Source of the DNA: Clostridium sp.
GTDB taxonomy: Bacteria; Bacillota; Clostridia; Clostridiales; Clostridiaceae
Length of the DNA stretch: 53,838 nucleotides
Assembly: GCF_029267215.1 (NCBI RefSeq)
Contig: NZ_JARIDH010000045.1
Span: forward strand, 1 to 53,838
Reading direction: 5' to 3'
In this document: positions 45,579 through 53,688 of the stretch, piece by piece
Layout: each line of letters begins with the position of its first letter
Numbering within the stretch: the first letter of the stretch is position 1
The notes under the pieces: generated by a model
What the model was told of the DNA's origin: nothing
The model's database searches: none
The model's input: the letters and a program-made list of their open reading frames with translations, nothing else
Translations under genes and position numbers: made by a program

Positions 45579-45957
45579 AATATCTCCTTTTACTTAAAAT
45601 AATTTTATTTTCCTCATTAAATCTAAAGTCATAATAGGTATTTTTAAATACTCCTGTTACTTTGTTTTTTATACTAATTTTTAAAGCATTATTTTCCTCA
45701 TCATAATTTGCCAGCTTATTATCTAATTTAACCTCTAAACTTTTAATATTTTCAGAGTTTATATCATTATTCTCAACTATTGTTTTAATAAACTCCTCTT
45801 CATCATAAAAATAATTCAAATTCATCATATTATTTTTACCTTTTCTTTCGATTGCCTCTCTTTTTGTGAAAGAATTTTCCATAAGAATTGTAACAATAAA
45901 ACTGCAAGCTAAGGAAACTAATAATACCTCAATTGATGCAAAGCCCTTACTTTTCAT
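45565..45957 (-). CDS. Prepilin-like protein
   Basis: Minor pseudopilin candidate of about 130 aa. The class III leader is short: MKSKG followed by FASIEVLLVSLACSFIVTILM, with cleavage after Gly and Glu at +5. The hydrophobic stretch is the pilin alpha-1 helix; the rest is a small polar globular domain. The start is uncertain. ATG 45957 gives a five-residue leader and an 11-base overlap with the previous gene; ATG codons at 45975 and 45984 would lengthen the leader. None has a strong ribosome-binding site, and translational coupling is likely. Confidence 0.75.
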   Translation of the reverse strand: MKSKGFASIEVLLVSLACSFIVTILMENSFTKREAIERKGKNNMMNLNYFYDEEEFIKTIVENNDINSENIKSLEVKLDNKLANYDEENNALKISIKNKVTGVFKNTYYDFRFNEENKIILSKRRYYDFT

Positions 45958-46417
45958 AACAATATACTCTCTCATCCCTTCCATTTGGTTTAAGTTTAAT
46001 GTAAAATAAGTTTCTCTTATCTATAACATCAAAACTTTCCACATGATCTAAAATTGAATTTATATAATATTTCCCATACCTTGAATAAGTAACGCTTAAG
46101 TTGTTTTTCTTTAATTCAATCTTATCATTTGCCCTTTTATCCTCATCCCAAAAATCTATTAAAACAAAATTATGTTTATCATCAATAATTAACTCTTCTA
46201 CTCTCTTATCTAAAAACCTATTGTCTAAATACATTTCTGCATTAATAAGATAATTTAAAAATTTATCATCTTCAATGTTTCCTTTAAATCTTTCAAAATA
46301 AAAAATTAAGTTTTTACTTAACATTAACGTCAATATACCTAAAAAAGTCATATAAATACAAAGTTCAATAAGTACGTAACCACTCTTTTTAATTCTCTTT
46401 ATTCTAAAAACTCGTAT
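45947..46417 (-). CDS. Prepilin-like protein with probable AUA start
   Basis: The first ATG in this frame (46351) lies inside the transmembrane helix and would remove the prepilin leader. Upstream, in the same frame, the sequence continues RVFRIKRIKKSG-YVLIELCIYMTFLG, a perfect class III leader with cleavage after Gly and Glu at +5. Between the in-frame stop TAA (near 46438-46436) and this leader there is no ATG, GTG or TTG. The only well-placed codon is ATA at 46417, seven bases after AGGAGG (46430-46425). The start overlaps the previous gene by 19 bases. The product would be 156 aa with a lollipop-like pilin layout. Confidence 0.75.
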   Translation of the reverse strand: MRVFRIKRIKKSGYVLIELCIYMTFLGILTLMLSKNLIFYFERFKGNIEDDKFLNYLINAEMYLDNRFLDKRVEELIIDDKHNFVLIDFWDEDKRANDKIELKKNNLSVTYSRYGKYYINSILDHVESFDVIDKRNLFYIKLKPNGRDERVYCYEK

Positions 46418-46878
46418 ATCTTTACCTCCTCTTCTTTACTAATATTTGTTAAACTATTTTCATAAATTATTTTAGCCACTCCCTCACTACTATGAATTTC
46501 ATTAACTTTAATCTTCCATCCATTAACACTTCCATCCTTAAATTCTTTAAAATCTCCATTACTTATTAAAGTAAGTATATCTTTCTCCATAACATCATAA
46601 ATATTAATTTCACCTAAATAATAAACTCCATTTTTTAATGATTTAAGTTCCGTAAACTCTAAATTATTTTTTACTTCTAATGACAATGCTCTCATTATTT
46701 CTATAATCCTACTTTTTTCATTTGAGTACTTTGTATTTCTAAGATAAATATTAAAAACTCTTCCTATTCCTAAAAACAATAATGACATAATACTCAAAGC
46801 TACAACTATATCAACTAATAAATAACCCTTATTTTTTCTTTGTAAAAATTTACTCCTTAAACTCTGCTCTTTACTCAT
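46399..46878 (-). CDS. Prepilin-like protein (GYLLVD leader)
   Basis: A 159-aa minor pseudopilin. The leader ends QRKNKG and is followed by YLLVDIVVALSIMSLLFLGIG, with the acidic +5 residue being Asp instead of the usual Glu. The C-terminal part is polar. I use ATG 46878 (MSKEQSLRSKF), placed after AAGGTGA; a GTG at 46887 overlaps that site. It is followed by the AUA-start gene with a 19-base overlap. Confidence 0.8.
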   Translation of the reverse strand: MSKEQSLRSKFLQRKNKGYLLVDIVVALSIMSLLFLGIGRVFNIYLRNTKYSNEKSRIIEIMRALSLEVKNNLEFTELKSLKNGVYYLGEINIYDVMEKDILTLISNGDFKEFKDGSVNGWKIKVNEIHSSEGVAKIIYENSLTNISKEEEVKIYEFLE

Positions 46879-46957
46879 ACAAATCACCTTTGCTAAAAAT
46901 TTAGTGTTTTACATATTAATTACTATGAAATACAATTATTTCAAAAAGTAATTAATC

Positions 46958-47401
46958 CTATAAATCATATAAATTTATTTTTCCAGTTGAGGGTTCTATA
47001 GTTATTCTAGCTCCCTCTTTTTCTTTATTTCTTAACCAAATGGTTCCCGATGTAGCTATTTTTCCATTACCATTTATTAGAATTTTATTATTTAGATTAT
47101 TAGAAATCTTAAGACTTTTTAATCTTATTTCTAAGCTATCATGTGTATTGCCATAACTTATCCTATTATTTAAAAGGTCAAATAATATAACCCCCTCTTT
47201 TCTTCTATTTCTTGAAATTTGTTTGCATTCAATAAAAAAACTGTGCACTTCATTTATCTCTTTTTGAACTTTAAAATCATAAATTTTATTTTTAATCAAA
47301 ACAAATGAAGTAGGAAGGGCTAATAATAGCATGGTTATTCCTAAATAAATCATTACTTCTACTAAAGTAAATCCTTTTTTCTTTTTTCTTAAACTACACA
47401 T
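46958..47401 (-). CDS. Prepilin-like protein, GspH/ComGD-like
   Basis: A 147-aa protein with a textbook leader: MCSLRKKKKG followed by FTLVEVMIYLGITMLLLALP, Glu at +5. The C-terminal domain (about 45-147), including RKEGVILFDLLNNRISYG and SGTIWLRNKEKEGARITIEPSTGKI, resembles GspH/FimT and ComGD-type minor pilins. Its ATG overlaps the end of the pilC-like gene by eight bases, with AAGGA seven bases upstream. Confidence 0.85.
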   Translation of the reverse strand: MCSLRKKKKGFTLVEVMIYLGITMLLLALPTSFVLIKNKIYDFKVQKEINEVHSFFIECKQISRNRRKEGVILFDLLNNRISYGNTHDSLEIRLKSLKISNNLNNKILINGNGKIATSGTIWLRNKEKEGARITIEPSTGKINLYDL

Positions 47402-48413
47402 ACTTCATTCCTTCAAATGTTGGTACTAAAACAAGAATCATCATAATTGATATTACAACTCCAATAACTCCAAACATTGTAGGTTCTATTCTTCCAACCA
47501 ACTTATTTAAACTTTTTTCAAAGTCTTTTTCTCTTATTTTTAATAAGTCTTCTAAATTATTATTTAATCTTCCACTTTCTTCTCCAGTTACTAAGAAACC
47601 TTTTGAAATATTGGATATAACCTTAACTCTCCCTATACTTTTACTTAAACTGTCTCCCTTTATAAGACCATAATCAATTATATTTATAAATTTTTTAATC
47701 TTCTTATCACTTAAATTTTCTCCAAAAACAGTTAATGATTTAGTTAATGAAATTCCACTACTTATTATCATATTCATAAGAAATAAGATTCTTATTTCAT
47801 AGTACATTCTATAAACCTCAAAATTATATAAAACCTTTTCGAGATTAATAAACTTAATCACTAAAAAAATAAAAATTATAAAACATATAAGATAGCAAAA
47901 TGCTATGGTCTCTATATTAGGATTTTTTTCTATAAAATTAATATAGTTATTTAAAATGCTCATTATAAAAGAATCACTTTTTTCTTTTAAATCAAACATA
48001 TCTACAAATTGAGGCAATATATAAGTCCCATAAAAAAATATCATTATAACTAACCCTATAAAAAGCATAGCAGGATATCGTATGGCCTTTAAAACCTTGT
48101 TTTCAATTTCTTTTTCAGCCATAAGTGTTTTTGCACATTTTTCTAAAACAAGTTCTAAATTTCCACTTTCTTCTCCTATTTTAATCATATCTATCATTAA
48201 ACTTGGAAATAACTTCTCTTCTTCTTTAAAGGCATCTGAAAGATTTTCTCCTCTTAAAACCTTCTCTTCAATTCTTTCAATGGCTTCTTTATATTTTTTA
48301 TTATTAGTTGTTTCTTTTATAAGTTGTAAAGCCTTGCTTAAAGTTATTCCTGATTTAACATATGTACTTAGATTCATACATATATAACATGCTTCACTTT
48401 TAGTAAAAATCAT
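47394..48413 (-). CDS. pilC: Type IV pilus/type II secretion inner-membrane platform protein
   Basis: GspF/PilC family protein of 339 aa with two tandem cytosolic helical domains (about 10-105 and 210-300) and three membrane helices (about 110-132, 162-185 and 312-335). The motifs MIKIGEESGNLELVLEKCA and FLVTGEESGRLNNNLEDL mark the two repeats. It anchors the assembly ATPase. The start overlaps the end of pilB by 14 bases. ComGB is an alternative name for this architecture. Confidence 0.92.
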   Translation of the reverse strand: MIFTKSEACYICMNLSTYVKSGITLSKALQLIKETTNNKKYKEAIERIEEKVLRGENLSDAFKEEEKLFPSLMIDMIKIGEESGNLELVLEKCAKTLMAEKEIENKVLKAIRYPAMLFIGLVIMIFFYGTYILPQFVDMFDLKEKSDSFIMSILNNYINFIEKNPNIETIAFCYLICFIIFIFLVIKFINLEKVLYNFEVYRMYYEIRILFLMNMIISSGISLTKSLTVFGENLSDKKIKKFINIIDYGLIKGDSLSKSIGRVKVISNISKGFLVTGEESGRLNNNLEDLLKIREKDFEKSLNKLVGRIEPTMFGVIGVVISIMMILVLVPTFEGMKYV

Positions 48414-49773
48414 CTAACCCCTCACATTCTTTTAAAAGATAATATTCATCTAAAGAAACTTCTCCACCATAAACTAAATTCAAACAAGATTTAAGAAGCT
48501 CCTTTCCCCATGGTATTTCTTCTTTATTTTTATATTCCTTAGGAAATATTATTTCACAAACTGCCTTTCTTCCTTTTTTCCCACTCCAATTACATTTTTC
48601 ACACCCAACACCTTTTAGATAAAAATTTTTCTTCTTATTTTCATAACCATATTCCTCACATGGTATTTTCTTTTTGCAATTTTCACAATTTTTTCTAACA
48701 AGTCTTTGAGTTATTATGGCACTTAATCCTTCTTTTACTAAATATTTTTCAGCTCCCATATCAAGTAATCTATCATAAACCTCTTTTCCACTATTAGCAT
48801 GTATTGTTGAGTAAACTTTATGCCCTGTAATAGATGACCTTATTGCGATTTTAGCAGTGTCTTCATCACGAATTTCTCCAATTAATATTACATCTGGATC
48901 CTGCCTTAAAATATGTTTTAATCCATTTGCAAAAGTTAAACCCATCTTTTCATTTACATTAGTTTGAGTAATTCCCTTAATACTAAATTCTACTGGATCT
49001 TCAATTGTACTAATATTTATTCCCTCTTTATTAATAGAATTAATTAGTGCATATAAAGTGGTAGATTTTCCACTTCCAGTAGGACCATTTACAACTACCA
49101 TTCCATGTCTTAATTTTAAAACTCTTAATATTTTTTCATACTGTTCATTCATCAAATTTAAATTATCAATAGTTATAAGATTATTTTTCTTATACAAAAT
49201 TCTTATAACAACCTTTTCACCCCAAATAGTAGGTAAAATAGATATTCTCAAATCACATTCATATCCTTCATTTTTAAAGCTCATTTTTCCATCTTGAGCC
49301 CTTAATTTATCACCTATATTCATATCGCTTTTAATCTTGATTTTATTTATTAAATTCTCATATAATTGTTGTTTTAATACCTTCTCTATATTCAAAATCC
49401 CATCAATTCTAAGCCTTATATTAGCAGCACCATCTACAGGCTCTATATGTATATCACTTGCATTTTTCTTAATTCCCAAAGAAACTAAATTATTAAACTC
49501 TTCCTCAGTAAATTCATCTTCTGATAAATTCTTTTTATTATAACAAGCATCAATTAGATTCTTTACCTTATGTTTTTCTCCAATAATAAAACTTATTTTT
49601 CTACCTGGTAAAAATACAGAAAGATAATTTTTCTTATTCTCATCTTCATAGTCTGTATAAAAACAAACATCATTTCCCTTATCCTTTATGGCAATAACAT
49701 TATTTATTAATGCAGCTTTATTTGGAATAATGCTCATAATTGACATATCAACATCTCTTATAGAAAAATCCAA
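48400..49773 (-). CDS. pilB: Type IV pilus assembly ATPase
   Basis: GspE/PilB secretion ATPase of 457 aa. Walker A is GPTGSGKS (230-237), the Asp box is STIEDPVEF, Walker B is ILIGEIRDEDTA and the His box is STIHANS. A C-terminal tetracysteine zinc motif is CENCKKK...CEKC (CxxC about 355-358 and 380-383). It is about 100 residues shorter than classical PilB because the N1 domain is missing, which is also true of ComGA. The start is TTG 49773 behind GGGAGG. It powers extension and is the first gene of the cluster; no retraction ATPase (PilT) is present here. Confidence 0.92.
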   Translation of the reverse strand: MDFSIRDVDMSIMSIIPNKAALINNVIAIKDKGNDVCFYTDYEDENKKNYLSVFLPGRKISFIIGEKHKVKNLIDACYNKKNLSEDEFTEEEFNNLVSLGIKKNASDIHIEPVDGAANIRLRIDGILNIEKVLKQQLYENLINKIKIKSDMNIGDKLRAQDGKMSFKNEGYECDLRISILPTIWGEKVVIRILYKKNNLITIDNLNLMNEQYEKILRVLKLRHGMVVVNGPTGSGKSTTLYALINSINKEGINISTIEDPVEFSIKGITQTNVNEKMGLTFANGLKHILRQDPDVILIGEIRDEDTAKIAIRSSITGHKVYSTIHANSGKEVYDRLLDMGAEKYLVKEGLSAIITQRLVRKNCENCKKKIPCEEYGYENKKKNFYLKGVGCEKCNWSGKKGRKAVCEIIFPKEYKNKEEIPWGKELLKSCLNLVYGGEVSLDEYYLLKECEGLDDFY

Positions 49774-49877
49774 TCTTAAAATTCCTCCCTATATAAAATA
49801 ACCTTTAGCTTTACTTAAAATTTAAGTTTAAATCATATCTTATTATCTAAATATTTGACATAGAAATTATTTTTTAA

Positions 49878-49920
49878 ACAAAAAAAATTCTAGATTATTA
49901 ATTTTTTTAATAATCTAGAA
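49878..49920 (-). terminator. Intrinsic terminator after the lipoprotein gene
   Basis: The minus strand reads TTCTAGATTATTAA, a five-base loop, TTAATAATCTAGAA, then TTTTTTTTG. The stem is perfect (14 bp). It lies nine bases after the stop codon and separates dapF-lipoprotein from pilB. Confidence 0.9.
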
Positions 49921-49929
49921 CTTCCTTAA

Positions 49930-50958
49930 TTATTTTAAAATCATGTACTGACCTTTATTTCCTTCTATAAGCCTAACACTTTTTCCCTTTGTATTATACA
50001 TATATAGTGCGCTTTTACTTTCCTCTTCATTGAAACCACTAAAATATATATTTCCATTTTTAACAAGTAAAAGAGCCTCTTTTCCTATATATTTAGGAAA
50101 ATCATAAACTAATCTATCAATCTTCTTAGTTTTAATATCTAAAGAATAAAGACTTCTTGCACTCTCATCTTTATTTCCAATGAAATATATTTTATCTCCA
50201 TCTTTCTTAGAAGTTTCTATTTCTAAACCATCTTTTGAAAGTAAAACACTCTCATTATTTGATAAGTTGTACATATAACATTCCTTATCTCCACTAAAAC
50301 TGCTCTGAGTATATAAAATAACTTGATTAGAAATTAAATCAATATGATCTATAAAGGCTTTAACAATAGGCTTTTTCAAGGTATATTTTCCCTCTTTTAT
50401 ATTATAGATAAATATTCCTGTTTGCTTATTTCTTAAATCAACACCATATAAAACTAATTGATTTTCATCTAAAAACTCAACATTCTCCCCAGAAATAGCT
50501 AAGTTTTCATTTAAATCAAATTCTTTAAAACTCTGTAAGTCTAAAACTCTGTATCCTATTTTATCCCCTGAATTATATTTATATATAAGTTTTGTTCCCC
50601 CTGGACTAACTCTTAAATATTCAATATTTCCTTTTACTGATATTTTTTTCTCAGATTCACCATTTGTTATAATTAAATCTGTTCCCTCATCAGTAATATT
50701 TCTATAAATAACTAATCCTAATTCCTTACTAAAAACTTCAATATGTCCTTTAATATTTAAATCTAATTTTTTGAGATTTTCCCCTTCTATTTCATAATAA
50801 GTAACATCTTCCCCAGAAATTATGCACACAATATTCTCAGGAAGTTTAAGCTTTTTTTCTAAAGACCCCTCACTCTCACTTTTCTTATTGAAATTACACC
50901 CCAAAAAAGCTATTGATAAAATAACTAATACTAAACTTAAAGCAGCAGCTTTCCTCAT
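49930..50958 (-). CDS. Putative lipoprotein with beta-propeller-like repeats
   Basis: A 342-aa exported protein. The signal peptide (about 1-21) ends in a lipobox, AFLGC, with Cys 21 as lipidation site. The mature part is beta-rich with recurring units such as GGTKLIYKYNSGDKIGYRVLDLQSF, KQTGIFIYNIKEGKYTL and SARSLYSLDIKTKKIDRL, resembling TolB/DUF5050-type propeller blades. The function is unknown. It begins 17 bases after dapF ends and ends at its own terminator. Confidence 0.75.
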   Translation of the reverse strand: MRKAAALSLVLVILSIAFLGCNFNKKSESEGSLEKKLKLPENIVCIISGEDVTYYEIEGENLKKLDLNIKGHIEVFSKELGLVIYRNITDEGTDLIITNGESEKKISVKGNIEYLRVSPGGTKLIYKYNSGDKIGYRVLDLQSFKEFDLNENLAISGENVEFLDENQLVLYGVDLRNKQTGIFIYNIKEGKYTLKKPIVKAFIDHIDLISNQVILYTQSSFSGDKECYMYNLSNNESVLLSKDGLEIETSKKDGDKIYFIGNKDESARSLYSLDIKTKKIDRLVYDFPKYIGKEALLLVKNGNIYFSGFNEEESKSALYMYNTKGKSVRLIEGNKGQYMILK

Positions 50959-50975
50959 TTACTTACATTCCCTCT

Positions 50976-51794
50976 CTAAAATAAATATGTTCCATCACAA
51001 ATAAATGATGCCTCTCCTATCATTTTTACTCCATCATCTTCAATATTAACTTTTAATTCTCCACCTGGAACTATAACCCTAACCTTATTATCAACTAAGC
51101 CTAGTTTATTTGCAGCAATAACAGATGCGCAATTACCTGTTCCACAAGCTAAAGTTGGACCTGCACCTCTTTCCCAAGTTCTAACCTCCATAGTATTTCT
51201 ATCTAATACTTTGCAAAAGTTAACATTTGTTCCCTGAGGAAATAATTCATACTTTTCAATATTCTTACCACAATTAATATCATGGTTCTCCTCTTCAAAT
51301 ATGATAGTATGAGGAACTCCCATAAGCAAAGATGTTAAAGCATATTCTTCCTCTCCTATATTAACCTTTTTTTCTATTATTTCTTCATCACATAAGGCTG
51401 GAATTTTTTTTGGATTAAAACTGCCAAATCCCATATTAACATTAATAGCCTTAACCTTATCATTTTCTACTTCTAAGAAAATCTTCTTAATTCCATCACC
51501 AGTTAAAACATTCATAACATCTTTCTTAACTATGCCTTTTTCATAAACATACTTAGCAAAGCATCTAATTCCATTTCCACACATAGCTGCATAAGATCCA
51601 TCTGAATTTATTATTACCATTTCTATATCACAATTTTCATTCTTTCTAACTATTAAGATTCCATCTGCACCAATTCCAAATCTTCTATGGCACATTTTTT
51701 GAGCAATTTCTCCCTCTTTACCTAAATACTCATTATTTAAATCTTCTATAACTATAAAATCATTTCCATTTCCATGCATTTTTGAAAAATTCAT
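50976..51794 (-). CDS. dapF: Diaminopimelate epimerase
   Basis: Cofactor-independent racemase that converts LL-DAP to meso-DAP for lysine and peptidoglycan. Both catalytic cysteines are present: Cys 72 in AAMCGNGIRC and Cys 217 in LACGTGNCA. Glu and substrate-binding segments (HGNGNDFIVI, RTWERGAGPT) are also present. At 272 aa it is the normal length. It is divergent from rqcH. Confidence 0.96.
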   Translation of the reverse strand: MNFSKMHGNGNDFIVIEDLNNEYLGKEGEIAQKMCHRRFGIGADGILIVRKNENCDIEMVIINSDGSYAAMCGNGIRCFAKYVYEKGIVKKDVMNVLTGDGIKKIFLEVENDKVKAINVNMGFGSFNPKKIPALCDEEIIEKKVNIGEEEYALTSLLMGVPHTIIFEEENHDINCGKNIEKYELFPQGTNVNFCKVLDRNTMEVRTWERGAGPTLACGTGNCASVIAANKLGLVDNKVRVIVPGGELKVNIEDDGVKMIGEASFICDGTYLF

Positions 51795-51818
51795 ATTATC
51801 ACCTCAAATTACCTATTA

Positions 51819-51847
51819 TTGATACTTTTTGTTATAAGATGTATACT
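51819..51847 (+). promoter_or_regulatory. Sigma-A promoter of rqcH
   Basis: TTGATA (51819-51824), a 17-base spacer, then TATACT (51842-51847). It fixes the gene's start downstream at 51885 and rules out the longer reading frame from 51819. Confidence 0.75.
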
Positions 51848-51884
51848 AACTGTAAGTTCAAACAATCAGAAAGGAAAGAAAATC

Positions 51885-53612
51885 ATGGCTTTAGATGGTA
51901 TTTATTTATATAACCTAATAAATGAATTAAAAGATTCATTACTAAATTCTAGAATTGACAAAATAAATCAACCTGAAAAGGATGAAATAATAATAAATGT
52001 ACGTGGAAAGGAAAATAAAAAACTTTTAATTTCCTCAAGTTCCAAATACCCTAGATTACATTTTACTACAATAAGTAAGAATAATCCATTACAACCTCCT
52101 GTTTTTTGTATGGTATTAAGAAAATATTTAACTGGTGGAAGAATAATTGACATTTATCAACAATCAACTGATAGAATAATTTCAATAGACATAGCAAATA
52201 AGGATGAAATGGGCTTTGATAGTGTGTACACTCTTGTTATTGAAATCATGGCAAGACATAGTAATATATCTCTTGTTAGAAAAAGAGATAATAAAATAAT
52301 GGAATCAATAAAACACATAACTGCAAATAAAAATAGTTTTAGAGTTCTATATCCAGGTGTTACTTATGTATTTCCTCCTGCTTCTGATAAATTAAATCCC
52401 TTTGATTTTTCAAAAGAAGATTTAAAAGAGGAATTAGGAAAAATAAATAATGAAATAAATGAAAAAGTATTCTCAAGAATATTAACTGGTGTTGGTAAAA
52501 ACCTTTCACTAGAAATGTACTCTTTATTCTCAAAAGAATTTGGAGATTCTTATGTTTTTGATGATTTATTTAACTTCATATCAAATTACTTCAATAATAT
52601 TTTTGAAAATGAAAAAAACATAATATTCTATAGGGATGAGAAAATATTAGACTTTTACTTTAAAGACTTATGGGTATTAGAGGATTGTAAAAAAGAATTT
52701 TATGAAAGTAACAGTGAACTTTTAGATGCCTTCTTCTCAAATAAAGATAAACAAGATAGACTTCATGCTAAGAGTGCTGATATTCAAAGACTTATAAACA
52801 CCAATATAGATAGATGTTTAAAGAAAATTAAAGTTTTAGAAAATACCCTAAAAGAATGTGAGAAAAAAGAAGAATATAAAATAAAAGGAGAGCTTCTTAC
52901 ATCTTATATTTATAGCATAAATAAAGGTGACAAATCAGTAGAACTTTTAAATTACTATAGTGAAGAGGAAGAATATCTAAAAATAGAACTTGATGAAAAT
53001 AAAACTCCTTCTGAAAACATTCAATTCTACTTTAAAAAATATAATAAGTTAAAGAAAGCTGAAGAATCAGCCTTAGAACAATTAGAAATAAATGAAGATG
53101 AATTAAAATATTTAAACTCAGTTTCATCAAGCATACAAGCTGCTGATAATTATGAAGATATAGATGGAGTAAAAAATGAGCTTATTGAAACTGGATATGT
53201 AAGATTCAGAAGAAATCCTAAAGATAAGAAAAAACAAAAAATGTCTAAACCTTATCACTATGTTTCATCTGATGGAATAGACATTTATGTTGGTAAAAAT
53301 AACATACAAAATGATTATCTAACATTAAAATTTGCAGATAAATATGATACATGGCTTCATACAAAAGATATTCCTGGTTCCCATGTAATTGTAAAAAGTT
53401 CAGATGTTCCAGATAAAACCTTAGAAGAAGCTGCAAACCTAGCTGTTTTCTATAGTAAAGGAAAAGGCGGAAATAAAATACCTGTAGACTATACCCTAGT
53501 TAAAAATGTAAAAAAACCATCTGGTTCAAAACCTGGAATGGTAATATACTCAACTAACAAAACAGTTTACATGGATTCACCAAAAGAAATAACTTTAGAA
53601 AAGCTAAAATAA
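51885..53612 (+). CDS. rqcH: Rqc2/RqcH homologue (NFACT family, fibronectin-binding-like)
   Basis: Ribosome-associated quality-control factor that adds C-terminal alanine tails to nascent chains on stalled 50S subunits in Bacillus; older annotation is FbpA. The 575-aa protein has an NFACT-N domain (about 1-200; MALDGIYLYNLINEL, LRKYLTGGRII, VIEIMARHSNISLV), a coiled-coil middle (about 265-430) and an NFACT-R domain (about 445-575; DYLTLKFADKYDTWLHTKDIPGSHVIVKSSD). ATG 51885 has AAAGGAAAG about eight bases upstream and follows the promoter at 51819-51847. Confidence 0.94.
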   Translation: MALDGIYLYNLINELKDSLLNSRIDKINQPEKDEIIINVRGKENKKLLISSSSKYPRLHFTTISKNNPLQPPVFCMVLRKYLTGGRIIDIYQQSTDRIISIDIANKDEMGFDSVYTLVIEIMARHSNISLVRKRDNKIMESIKHITANKNSFRVLYPGVTYVFPPASDKLNPFDFSKEDLKEELGKINNEINEKVFSRILTGVGKNLSLEMYSLFSKEFGDSYVFDDLFNFISNYFNNIFENEKNIIFYRDEKILDFYFKDLWVLEDCKKEFYESNSELLDAFFSNKDKQDRLHAKSADIQRLINTNIDRCLKKIKVLENTLKECEKKEEYKIKGELLTSYIYSINKGDKSVELLNYYSEEEEYLKIELDENKTPSENIQFYFKKYNKLKKAEESALEQLEINEDELKYLNSVSSSIQAADNYEDIDGVKNELIETGYVRFRRNPKDKKKQKMSKPYHYVSSDGIDIYVGKNNIQNDYLTLKFADKYDTWLHTKDIPGSHVIVKSSDVPDKTLEEAANLAVFYSKGKGGNKIPVDYTLVKNVKKPSGSKPGMVIYSTNKTVYMDSPKEITLEKLK

Positions 53613-53688
53613 ACTCATTTAACACTATAAAAAATATAATGATTTTTAGTTCTGTTTTAAACTAGTGTTGATTTTAGATAGAACTGTA

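Noticed and set aside
51819-51884. A 22-residue N-terminal extension of RqcH
   Set aside because: It overlaps the -35/-10 promoter and lacks a ribosome-binding site. The family starts at MALDG.
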